From contig NZ_CP104883.1 of NCBI RefSeq assembly GCF_025449335.1, positions 612,501 to 676,500 of the forward strand: 64,000 bases of DNA, written 5' to 3'. The DNA comes from Bartonella sp. HY328 (GTDB lineage Bacteria > Pseudomonadota > Alphaproteobacteria > Rhizobiales > Rhizobiaceae). Shown here piece after piece: positions 40,378 through 48,826 of this stretch. Under the pieces are notes generated by a model that worked only from the letters and a program-made list of their open reading frames with translations, did no database searches and had not been told where the DNA came from. Every line of letters starts with the position of its first letter. The first letter of the stretch is position 1. The translations under genes and the position numbers were made by a program.

Positions 40378-40518
40378 TTATTGCTCTGAAATAGAAATAC
40401 CATATCCATCAAAAGCTGTATCATTTGAGCTAGAGCTATTGGCGCTAATAACAGTTGAAATAATAATTAATGTGAACAGCATTGCGACTGTAACAAAGGC
40501 TGCTTTTTTAACGGTCAT
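40378..40518 (-). CDS. 46-residue small exported or membrane protein
   Basis: This minus-strand frame begins ATG at 40518 with AGGGA about nine bases upstream, and encodes MTVKKAAFVTVAMLFTLIII and so on, ending ISISEQ. It has a basic start, one hydrophobic segment (residues 6-24), a possible signal-peptidase site after VISA, and a short Ser/Asn/Asp-rich tail of about 22 residues. The base arrangement (start codon, ribosome binding site, signal-type segment, stop) is coherent, although it is too short for family recognition. A plus-strand frame over the same DNA lacks these features. It lies alone between divergent neighbours. Confidence 0.5.
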   Translation of the reverse strand: MTVKKAAFVTVAMLFTLIIISTVISANSSSSNDTAFDGYGISISEQ

Positions 40519-40766
40519 AGCGAAATTCCCTTGCTTTTCAAATTAGATGGTTAAGAAATTGAATGGTCAAAATCAGTTGGTAATTACATGAAGCTTCTTT
40601 AGCGTGAAGTTTTGCTTGCGACAATCATTAGTCATCAAAATTCTTACCTAATTGCTAATGAAATATGGGTTTTTACCAAGCTGTGTCCTTACTGCAACGC
40701 TTGTCTTACTGTTGACATAATATAACAGTGCTTGACCTTAAAAACCGCACGGTATATTCAATAGAA

Positions 40767-41522
40767 ATGCGCGCAAATTACAAAATGCAACGACTTTTCG
40801 TTGATCAATCTTTCTCACATGATTCTTCATCTGCCACTGGTGTTAAGCTTGCTTTAGGTAAGGATCAAACCCATTATCTCGTCCATGTTTTAAGAATGAC
40901 CTTAGGTAGTGAGGTTCTGCTTTTTAATGGTCGGGAAGGTGAATGGCGTGCAAAAATTATTGATGTTTCTAAAAAAACGGTTGTACTTGAATTACAAGCT
41001 ATTGAAAGACCGCAACCAAAGCCCGTTGATCTGATTTATTATTTTGCTCCACTAAAACATGCGCGTCTTGATTACATGGTGCAAAAAGCGGTTGAGATGG
41101 GGGCGAGTACGCTGCAGCCGGTTTTAACTCAGCATACGCAGGTCACGCGCCTTAACCTTGAGCGTATGCAAGCCAATATTATCGAAGCAGCGGAGCAATG
41201 TGGTATCCTTACTGTGCCATCTTGTTTAGAACCTTTAAGTTTAGAACGGCTTTTGGCCAATTGGGACGAAAAGCGCCATTTAATTTTTTGCGATGAAGCG
41301 GCAGAAGGTGACAATCCTCTACCGATATTGCAAAAATTACCACGCGGCCCATTGGGGGTTATTATTGGTCCTGAGGGTGGGTTTAGTGACGGAGAGCGTA
41401 AATTAATCCGTAGTTGTTCTTATGCCCATGCTATTGCGCTTGGGCCGCGTATTTTAAGGGCGGATACGGCTGCGGTTGCCGCCCTTGCATTAATTGGTGC
41501 TACGCTTGGGGACTGGGTTTAA
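40767..41522 (+). CDS. rsmE: 16S rRNA (uracil(1498)-N(3))-methyltransferase
   Basis: RsmE methylates U1498 of 16S rRNA. The 251-residue product has the N-terminal PUA-like part (MQRLFVDQSFS, then LVHVLRMTLGSEVLLFNG), and a SPOUT domain with PLKHARLDYMVQKAVEMGAS, the cofactor knot IGPEGGFSDGE and LGPRILRADTAAVAAL. I choose the ATG at 40767 (MRANYKMQRLF), since similar rhizobial proteins begin this way; the ATG at 40785 is the alternative, and a GTG at 40728 is less likely. No strong Shine-Dalgarno decides the matter. Confidence 0.92.
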   Translation: MRANYKMQRLFVDQSFSHDSSSATGVKLALGKDQTHYLVHVLRMTLGSEVLLFNGREGEWRAKIIDVSKKTVVLELQAIERPQPKPVDLIYYFAPLKHARLDYMVQKAVEMGASTLQPVLTQHTQVTRLNLERMQANIIEAAEQCGILTVPSCLEPLSLERLLANWDEKRHLIFCDEAAEGDNPLPILQKLPRGPLGVIIGPEGGFSDGERKLIRSCSYAHAIALGPRILRADTAAVAALALIGATLGDWV

Positions 41523-41737
41523 ATTGAAACTTGGTATAAATGGTTTTTATAATGCAATAATAAGTGGTGCGAAAACAACCCAATAAAGTAACAATAAAGT
41601 ACCAATAATTTAATTGCCTAGTCTAGTTCTTTGTATAACCATAGGCTTTTATTTTAAAGCATGAAGACATAGCCGAAATTATTATATATATGCATATAAG
41701 ATATCGGTTATGGCTTATTTTATAAAAGTGAAAAATC

Positions 41738-42334
41738 ATGCTTTATATTTTTACATTGATTAATATACTTATATTTGCACGCCAAGCTTTAACATGTAGG
41801 CGAAGTGATGCAATTTACAGCGTAATCGGCTTTGTATTAAGTGGTGTGATTATACTTCTGTTAGCAGATTTTACTAAAATGCCAGTCTGGAGTGTGTTCA
41901 ATCAAAAAATTGTTGATTTTAAGCTTTATTTTGCGGTTTTTTGTTTTGCGTTCGGCTTTATTTGTATCATCGGCAAAATGGCATCACTCAATCGTATAAA
42001 TGAAGATCCGATGCACGGCATAAAGCCGCTTAATTTTGTACTTGGCATTCTTCTTGGTTTTAATATTACATTTCTTTTTGCCCTTCATGATAGCGAAAAA
42101 TTACATGATGAAAATTTAAGCACTATTCCAGAAGGTCTTATTATCCATAATATGCTCGTGCTATGTATCTGTGCGATAATTGCTGTAAGCCTTATTTTTG
42201 TTTTAACGACAAAACCAGTCTTTCGCAGACTGCGCCGCTATCAAGATGTTTTGGATCCGGTTTTTGGTGTCTTATTCGCAGGTCTTGGTATTTGGATTGT
42301 TTTAGCCGTGGCACCATTAAGGCTCTATGGCTAA
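41738..42334 (+). CDS. LysE-like membrane protein, N-terminally short paralogue
   Basis: The 198-residue product has about six membrane segments and is related to the minus-strand protein at 39276-39884. Shared features are IFARQALTCRRSDAIYSVIG near the start, GFVLSG, and the C-terminal DPVFGVLFAGLGIWIV. Compared with its relative it lacks about 15 residues at the N-terminus, so the first helix is short, and stops precede the ATG in frame, so no longer start exists. LysE/RhtB ancestry is likely but the transport motif is degenerate. The terminator at 42435 follows. Confidence 0.6.
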   Translation: MLYIFTLINILIFARQALTCRRSDAIYSVIGFVLSGVIILLLADFTKMPVWSVFNQKIVDFKLYFAVFCFAFGFICIIGKMASLNRINEDPMHGIKPLNFVLGILLGFNITFLFALHDSEKLHDENLSTIPEGLIIHNMLVLCICAIIAVSLIFVLTTKPVFRRLRRYQDVLDPVFGVLFAGLGIWIVLAVAPLRLYG

Positions 42335-42434
42335 GCAAAAAAGATACTCCACATATTCACTTTCCTGCTCATAGAGTTTTGCTTGTTTATTGTACTATTT
42401 CATTTCAACCAATAGATGTTGCCCCTATAAATGA

Positions 42435-42475
42435 AAAAGGCATATTTACATCCTTAAGATATAAATATGCCTTTT
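42435..42475. terminator. Bidirectional terminator
   Basis: AAAAGGCATATTTA (42435-42448) pairs perfectly over 14 bp with TAAATATGCCTTTT (42462-42475). It lies between two converging genes and has A/T runs on both sides. Confidence 0.9.
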
Positions 42476-42509
42476 ATTTAAAGCGAATTATCGCTTAATT
42501 GTCTAAGCT

Positions 42510-43355
42510 CTATTCAAGACCAAGCTTGCCGCGAAGTTCTGAAAGATCTTCTGCAAGAGTGTTTACAGCTGCTGATAGCGTATTGCGATCATCATCGGTA
42601 AGCTTTTCATAGCTTACATAGCCTTCACCTTCTTTATATTTGCTGAGAATTTGATCGACTGTATCAAAGTTTTCAGTAACTTTGGTTACAAAAGCTGCAT
42701 CATCCTTGCCAAGGAAACCTTTGAAAAGATCGAAAATCTTGCGTGAACCATCAAAATTACCACGGAAATCCCAAAGGTCCGTGTGGCTATACCGGTCTTC
42801 TTCACCTGAAATCTTGGTTGCAGCAACTTCTTCCATCAAGGCAGCAGCGCCGCCAACAACGGTTTCTGGTGGGAAAGCAAGATCAGAAATACGTGCTTGC
42901 AAGTCTTTAACGTCCGTTAAAAGCTTGTCAGCTGTACCTTGGATATCGTCAGTGGTTTTGGTGTCCCACAAAGAATATTCAATGCGGTGGAAGCCTGTGA
43001 AATTTGGATCTTTTTCTTCTTTTTCAAAATCATCAGCACGGGCATCGATTGATTTATCAAGATCAGCAAAGAGTTCAGCAATTGGTTCAATAGCCTCATA
43101 GCTGATGCGGGTTGGTGCAAATAGTGCTTTAGCTTCGTCTACTTTGCCAGCCTTAATCGCTGCGGTAAATTTTTCGGTGTCTTCGACAAGCTTATCAACT
43201 TTTTCGCTAACATAAATCTTATATTCTGCAATCGGCGCAACAAGATCAAGCTCTGGCTCATTTGCCGCAAAAGCAGGTGTCATCAATGACATAAGACCAG
43301 CAATTGCTACAGCCTTTAAAGCCATTTTTCGCATCGGAAGTGCTTTCAAAAACAT
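42510..43355 (-). CDS. M75 (imelysin/EfeO-type) periplasmic iron-uptake protein
   Basis: The 281-residue product is an EfeO-like M75 protein without the cupredoxin part. It has a signal peptide (cleavage after AFA, residue 30), and then four-helix M75 repeats with the metal-binding HxxE in GFHRIEYSLW (HRIE at 123-126). ATG at 43355 is preceded by AAGGA. It is the last gene of the efe operon, after efeB and a 244-base gap with a large inverted repeat. Such stand-alone M75 proteins (EfeM type) bind iron in the periplasm; here it presumably works with, or replaces in part, the two-domain EfeO upstream. Confidence 0.88.
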   Translation of the reverse strand: MFLKALPMRKMALKAVAIAGLMSLMTPAFAANEPELDLVAPIAEYKIYVSEKVDKLVEDTEKFTAAIKAGKVDEAKALFAPTRISYEAIEPIAELFADLDKSIDARADDFEKEEKDPNFTGFHRIEYSLWDTKTTDDIQGTADKLLTDVKDLQARISDLAFPPETVVGGAAALMEEVAATKISGEEDRYSHTDLWDFRGNFDGSRKIFDLFKGFLGKDDAAFVTKVTENFDTVDQILSKYKEGEGYVSYEKLTDDDRNTLSAAVNTLAEDLSELRGKLGLE

Positions 43356-43520
43356 CGCTATTTCCTTTTCTATAGCTGTTCAACGAAAACGGTGGAGATT
43401 TAGTATAATCTACCACCTTTGATACATTGATGAGATATCCCAGCATATCAGCTAAAAAATCAATCATCATTTGTATTTATGATGATACCAATTTTAAATT
43501 GGATCGAAACCTTTGAGCAT

Positions 43521-43588
43521 GAATGGAAAAGTTGACTAACGCAGTAGTCAAGAAAACCATGCCATTAAAGCAGCGACCTTTTCCATTC
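43521..43588 (-). other. Nested inverted repeat between efeB and the M75 gene
   Basis: GAATGGAAAAG (43521-43531) is the exact complement of CTTTTCCATTC (43578-43588), and inside the loop TTGACTA (43532-43538) pairs with TAGTCAA (43545-43551). In the efe transcript this would form a large hairpin 12 bases after the efeB stop. There is no T run, so partial termination or protection of the upstream message is more likely than full termination. Confidence 0.6.
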
Positions 43589-43599
43589 ATCTTGATTTA

Positions 43600-44919
43600 T
43601 TAGCTGGCTTTTACCGCTTCCATAAGCGAACGGCCTAACCAATCTTCATCATTTTGAACACCAGGCAGGGTGAAGAAATACCCACCACCTTCTGGCTTCA
43701 AATATTCTTCCAATGGTTCACCATCAAGTTGGCTTTGCACATGGATAAATCCATCATGAAGGCTAGCTTGATAACAGATAAATAATAGGCCTTGATCTAA
43801 TTGGCCAGATTTGGTCACGCCATTGGAGTAATTGAAAGGCCGTCGCAAAATTTGATGTTTTTCCGAGTCTGCTGTTCTTGGGTTAGCAAGGCGAATATGG
43901 GCATCAAGCAATGTTACTTTGCCATCAGGATCCTTGGTATAATCTGGAACATCAGATTCTTTCTTGCCATCCATCGGCGCGCCACTATCACGCTTGCGGC
44001 CAAAAATGCGCTCTTGCTCCTGCAAGGGAGTACGATCCCAGCGCTCAACAAAATTGCGAATAATGCGCACAGCTTGATAGGAGCCGCCACGGGTCCATTC
44101 CGGTTCATTTTTGCGGCTGTCATTGACCCACAAAATACGATCCATCAACGCGCTATCATTGGTATCAGGATTGGCGGAACCATCGCGGAAGCCCAAGAAG
44201 TTACGGGCATTTTCAACTTCACCATTTGGTAATGGTGCAATGACCGGAACACTGCCTTCTTGCATCCATTTCATCACCAATAGGTTTGATAAGTTTTTAT
44301 TAATGTCGCGCAATGCGTGAATAACCGTATCAATATCATTGGCACAAATTTGTATTGAAATATCGCCATGGCAGCGGCTTGCAACCAAAGCATCATTATG
44401 AAAGCCGGTCATTTGTTCAAGTTCTGCAGGCTTATGGGCCTTTAGCCAATCAAATTTTTCAAAGAGCGAATTGCCAAGCGCAACCGTTACCGTAAGGCCA
44501 TTGGGTGTAATTTCTGGCCCCAAAATACCAGAATCATAAGGCGGTAATTTATCATCACGCTCTGGATAGCTACCACCCTTGGTTAAAAAGCGGATACGGT
44601 CGGTAAGACGGCGAAACAAATCTTCTAATTGCTCAGGTTTACTGACAACAACATTTAGTGCCGCCACAAGACCAGTTGCCGGTCGCGGGGTTAAGATACC
44701 TGCCTGATGCTCGCCATAAAAAGCGACAACATCTGATAAATTATCATTGCCCGTTGGTGCAGCTGTCACCGCTCCACTTTGCGCCAAATGCGCGGCTTTT
44801 GCATTATCTTGGGCAAATGCCTCATTGCCAGCTACCAAGGTCGGTGTGACTAATGCCGTTGCAGAGGCGGTTTTTAAAAACGAACGACGATTAAAAGGGC
44901 TTGATCCACTTTTGGTCAT
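43600..44919 (-). CDS. efeB: Deferrochelatase/DyP-type peroxidase EfeB
   Basis: EfeB is a periplasmic heme peroxidase of the DyP group that works with EfeU and EfeO in ferrous iron uptake and has been linked to iron release from heme. The 439-residue product begins with a Tat signal peptide (twin Arg at 11-12 in NRRSFLK; cleavage near AFAQ). The DyP motif GFRDG lies at 243-247, and the proximal heme ligand is probably His341 in HIRLANPRTA. Length is standard. It follows efeO by about 130 bases and precedes a second M75 gene. Confidence 0.95.
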   Translation of the reverse strand: MTKSGSSPFNRRSFLKTASATALVTPTLVAGNEAFAQDNAKAAHLAQSGAVTAAPTGNDNLSDVVAFYGEHQAGILTPRPATGLVAALNVVVSKPEQLEDLFRRLTDRIRFLTKGGSYPERDDKLPPYDSGILGPEITPNGLTVTVALGNSLFEKFDWLKAHKPAELEQMTGFHNDALVASRCHGDISIQICANDIDTVIHALRDINKNLSNLLVMKWMQEGSVPVIAPLPNGEVENARNFLGFRDGSANPDTNDSALMDRILWVNDSRKNEPEWTRGGSYQAVRIIRNFVERWDRTPLQEQERIFGRKRDSGAPMDGKKESDVPDYTKDPDGKVTLLDAHIRLANPRTADSEKHQILRRPFNYSNGVTKSGQLDQGLLFICYQASLHDGFIHVQSQLDGEPLEEYLKPEGGGYFFTLPGVQNDEDWLGRSLMEAVKAS

Positions 44920-45050
44920 TATATTCTACTCCATTGGATTAAGTGACAGGTCTTATCCATCACCCAATCTCTTCATTTCACAGTGGTTCTTTATTGCTTG
45001 CGCATTACAAAACCACTTATTTTAAGGGGTTTAGTGCAACATTGGCGGCA

Positions 45051-46211
45051 CTAAAACCCTAATTTCGCTTGTAACTGCATTAGCTGCTCCGAAAGCTTTT
45101 TTAAATCAGCTAAAAGAACTTGCTTTTTATCTGCTGCAAGTTCACCAGTTTCATTTACACCATCTTTGAAAATTGTGCTTAAAGCATCAAGATTTTGATT
45201 GATGTCTGTTTGCAATTGCGGTGCAGAATGCTGTGCAACTTCAGCCATGAGCGACGTGGTCTTTTTAATACCATCAATGCTGGCCGCCATTTCGGTTGCT
45301 TCACCCTTAGCCCAAGCATTAACACCATGATCACTCGTCAGCATATCAATAAGCTTTTGGGTGATATTTTCAGCACTTGTCAGCATTTCAACCGGTGCAA
45401 CCTGATTGTCCTTTATGCGCTGGGAAAGGTCATTAGCCGCAGCCTCTAAATCGGCCATAAATGGTGCAAGACCGACGGTTGAATTTTGGCTCCAAAGCCC
45501 ATATTCAATACGGTGGAAGCCAACAAAAGCTGTGTCATTCTCGCGATTGGCAAGATATTGGGCTTGTGGGTTCATCTTTGCTTCAAGATCTGAAAAACGC
45601 CCCGAGAACGTATCAAGCTTGCGATAGTGAAGACGGGCATCAAGCCAAGCTTTTTTGGCCGCATCAACATCATTGGCATCAATGGCTGTCTTAAGTGATT
45701 GCAGCGCAGTTGACATGCGCTTTGCTTCCAAAATGAGATAGACGCGATATTCAGATAATGGTTTTAGAAATTCGCGATTTCCCGGTTGCGCTGCTACGGC
45801 ATCTTTCCACTCATCGCTTGCAGTGACAATTAGTTTGCCGCGTGGATTGGTAAGTAAACCGCAGGTAATCTCATATTCACCTGGTGCAAGGGTGGCAGAT
45901 AAACGTGATTTAAATCCAGGTAAAATATTCTCACGCTCGGCAAGTACCATAACGCCTGATAAAATTTCCCATTCAACCGCACGATCTGACTTATTTTCAA
46001 TTTCAAAAAAACGCTTGCCAGCAGGTACGGTCAAATTCATTGGATCGCAGCTATCGCTGCCCACTTTAACCGCAATGATATCATTAACATCTGTATCATC
46101 TGTGTGATTGCTGCTTGCCCACCACAATGTGCCAGCCGCAGCAACGGCCAAAACACATGAGCCGACCAAAGCAATCACCATAGGGGTTTTATTTGATTTT
46201 GGTGATGTCAT
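45051..46211 (-). CDS. efeO: Iron uptake system component EfeO
   Basis: EfeO is the periplasmic iron-binding partner of the EfeU permease. The 386-residue product has a membrane anchor or signal segment (residues 11-32), an N-terminal cupredoxin domain (about 45-132, with C55 and C117), and a C-terminal M75 peptidase-like domain (about 150-385) with the HxxE metal motif HRIE at 233-236. It lies 81 bases after efeU and before efeB on the same strand, the standard efeUOB order. Confidence 0.95.
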   Translation of the reverse strand: MTSPKSNKTPMVIALVGSCVLAVAAAGTLWWASSNHTDDTDVNDIIAVKVGSDSCDPMNLTVPAGKRFFEIENKSDRAVEWEILSGVMVLAERENILPGFKSRLSATLAPGEYEITCGLLTNPRGKLIVTASDEWKDAVAAQPGNREFLKPLSEYRVYLILEAKRMSTALQSLKTAIDANDVDAAKKAWLDARLHYRKLDTFSGRFSDLEAKMNPQAQYLANRENDTAFVGFHRIEYGLWSQNSTVGLAPFMADLEAAANDLSQRIKDNQVAPVEMLTSAENITQKLIDMLTSDHGVNAWAKGEATEMAASIDGIKKTTSLMAEVAQHSAPQLQTDINQNLDALSTIFKDGVNETGELAADKKQVLLADLKKLSEQLMQLQAKLGF

Positions 46212-46292
46212 GAAACTTACTTTCTATAATAAACACTATTTTTTTAGGTGCTTTACAGTCTAGCACCAAATTGACTTTGTATTGCTTAGTTT

Positions 46293-47132
46293 CTAAACAG
46301 CCACTTGCTTCTTAGGTGGTTTACTTTCATAAACATAAAAACCAAGAACTGGCACCAGATAAAGAAAATAGATCACCACTTCACCAATAGTTGGGGCAGA
46401 ATTATAACCAAAGAACCCTGTCAAAAAAACACCTAAAGCGCTTTCCTTGGAAAGGATTGGCTCAATGTTAAAAGCAATGTCTTGTAGATGGTTCCAGATC
46501 CCGGCTCCATGCAGTTTATCAAGCGAACTTGCAGCAAGGCCTGCTGCCACAAAAATAATAAGAACCCCTGTCCAGCGGAAGAAAATACGCAAATTTAGTG
46601 AAATGCTACCTTTGTAAAGCAAGAAACCAATGGCACAGGCTAAAAGCATACCTGAGAGCGCACCCCATAAATTATCGGTTTCATTGCCTTGCTGAAACAC
46701 GGCAAGTAAAAGGAAAATAGATTCCAATCCTTCGCGCGCTACAGCTAAAAAAGCCATTCCAATAAGGGCGAATGTTGTGCCTCTTGCACCAGATTCCTTT
46801 TGAGAAAAAGCCGCCTCCAACGAATCTTTTAATTCTCGGCCAACATTTGATGCGGCCTTTTTCATCCACAATATAACCCAAGTAAGCACACCAACAGCTA
46901 AAAAGCCAACAATTGCTTCAAACATTTCTTGTTGCTTTTGGGGAAACTCCGCGCGTATTGCTAAAATAATTGCTGCAATAAAAAGCACGAGAGCAATGGC
47001 TAAAAAAACACCAACCCAAATTGCGGGTAACCATTGACGTCGCCCCGTGCGTGTCAAATAGCCTGAAATGATAGCAACAATTAAAACCGCCTCAAGGCCT
47101 TCACGCAACATTATAAGAAAAGCAGCAGACAT
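46293..47132 (-). CDS. efeU: Iron permease EfeU (FTR1 family)
   Basis: EfeU is the inner-membrane iron channel of the EfeUOB system. The 279-residue product has seven predicted membrane helices and both iron-binding REXXE motifs: REGLE at residues 10-14 and REGLE at 133-137. The length matches the family and the frame is intact. It is first in the operon, so the promoter lies between 47133 and the long AT-rich intergenic stretch. Confidence 0.95.
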   Translation of the reverse strand: MSAAFLIMLREGLEAVLIVAIISGYLTRTGRRQWLPAIWVGVFLAIALVLFIAAIILAIRAEFPQKQQEMFEAIVGFLAVGVLTWVILWMKKAASNVGRELKDSLEAAFSQKESGARGTTFALIGMAFLAVAREGLESIFLLLAVFQQGNETDNLWGALSGMLLACAIGFLLYKGSISLNLRIFFRWTGVLIIFVAAGLAASSLDKLHGAGIWNHLQDIAFNIEPILSKESALGVFLTGFFGYNSAPTIGEVVIYFLYLVPVLGFYVYESKPPKKQVAV

Positions 47133-48358
47133 TAAATAAACTTTCTAAAACCCAAACCTTATAAAGGTATTCATTATATGATCATTATATGAGTGCAATT
47201 TCTCAATTTGAATGAAAAATTGCTAGCCCTTATAAATCTATTCTCATCTCTCACTTACATTATTAAAAATAATACTGACAAGAATCAGTTATTTAAAAAA
47301 ACAAAAATAAATGGCTCATTCCACTTGAAAGGGTCTTTGCAATTGAAAAACCATTAATTCAACTAAAGTATAAAAATGAACATTTTCGCCACATGCTATC
47401 CATGAAAAAAAGCGAAATATCAAGTGCTGATAATACCATCAGCATAACACAGATTGGAAATAAAATTAAAGTATTAAACAAAAGATAATGTCAATTATTG
47501 TAACATTACACCAAATATTTACTAAGATATTTAGAATAATTATAAACTATATTGTTCAAAAATAGAATGGATTCATAAGATTTTGCAAACAGTAACGCAA
47601 ACAAAAATTTAAATTTTTTTTGCAGGTAAATTAAATTCTATTTAATTTTTAATTTTACAAAATGGTGATCATTATCCAATGATAGGGCCAGTTTATATGC
47701 GTTATTTTGAATGAAACTAATTTCACCCATTTGCTGCATTGCAAGATAATTTTCGAAATGTAAAAAAATTTAACACTTATGTCACAATTCTGCTATTAAA
47801 ACTTCACCTAATAAGTCAAGTGTTCAAGTGATGCTCTCTTTGGTTTTAAGGCTTTATTAAAAAGGCGCAATTGTTATTTCGTGATTTCGCCTAATTTTGT
47901 GTTCATAAACCAAATGGAATATTGCAAAATTAACAAAGTAAATTGGGTCGTTTTGTATCTCTATGGCTTTGTTATGAAAGGCACTGACCAAAATTAAAAA
48001 TGAAAAAGTAAGATATTTTCTTTCTTTTTACTAAATACCGATTTTTTGTAACTAGTTTAAAAGGATAATAATTTTACCATAAATTCAAAGCTGCTATCTC
48101 TTGGCTATTTAATTTATTAAATCAACGCTAAAAACTACAATTCCCTTATGCCGCCATTTGGCTTAATAATTATGGTATAGCTTGCTTTGGTCGATGAAAT
48201 TGCTTTAAAAAGACCAACAGAGATATATATGATTTAACAATAGCATTTGTGATTGAATTGCATTTGTGATTTTATTTCATTGATGGCATCAAATAGTGGT
48301 AATAATATTATTTAAATTGGCACAAAAGAAAGGTCAGCGCTTTAATGGAGTATCGCCA
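47133..48358. other. Long AT-rich intergenic region between efeU and the DUF1036 gene
   Basis: More than 1.2 kb contains no gene on either strand that I can support. It must hold the promoters for efeU (minus) and the DUF1036-pyk pair (plus). A partial palindrome TTTAGAA-TAA-TTATAAA at 47530-47546 resembles an iron-control (Irr-type) box but is about 400 bases from efeU, so I do not rely on it. Confidence 0.45.
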
Positions 48359-48826
48359 ATGCAATTGAGATCTATAGTGAAATGGTTTTTTGCCGGTTTC
48401 CTATTTCTGATTTCTGTCAATTCGGCGATGGCAGATTTACGCGTTTGCAACACAACTCAGGATATTGTCGGGGTTGCTGTTGGATATCGTTCTGATGATG
48501 GTTGGGTTAGTGAGGGCTGGTGGCGCATTAATAAGGCAAGCTGTGAAACAGTTATTGTCGGTTCACTTTCTTCGCGTTTTTACTATCTATATGCCGAAGA
48601 TGAAAGCGGCAAAAGCCGCTGGGATGGTCCTGTTACCATGTGTGGCACCGAAGCTGAATTTAAAATATCGGGCACCAATGATTGTTTTGCCCGTGGCTTC
48701 CAGCGTTTTGGCTTTCAGGAAATTGATACACAAAACCAAAAAAACTGGATGGTACAATTAACCGAACCAGTTATAACAAATCCTGTAATAAATAATTCAC
48801 TGGTGACAGGGAGTCAAAATCCATGA
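48359..48826 (+). CDS. DUF1036 family exported protein
   Basis: The 155-residue product has a Sec signal peptide (cleavage after MAD-type site near residue 25) and the DUF1036 pattern LRVCNTTQDIVGVAVGYR, GWVSEGWWRI, a cysteine at SCET, YYLYAEDE, and DCFARGFQRFGFQEID. Four cysteines suggest two disulfides in the periplasm. The start at 48359 is set by GGAG upstream; an earlier in-frame GTG would add an unconserved tail. The stop overlaps the pyk start by four bases (ATGA), as seen in related genomes, where the pairing is conserved without a known reason. Confidence 0.9.
   Translation: MQLRSIVKWFFAGFLFLISVNSAMADLRVCNTTQDIVGVAVGYRSDDGWVSEGWWRINKASCETVIVGSLSSRFYYLYAEDESGKSRWDGPVTMCGTEAEFKISGTNDCFARGFQRFGFQEIDTQNQKNWMVQLTEPVITNPVINNSLVTGSQNP

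Noticed and set aside
40343..40546. 67-codon plus-strand frame
   Set aside because: It starts without a ribosome binding site and is antisense to the better-supported 46-residue gene on the minus strand.
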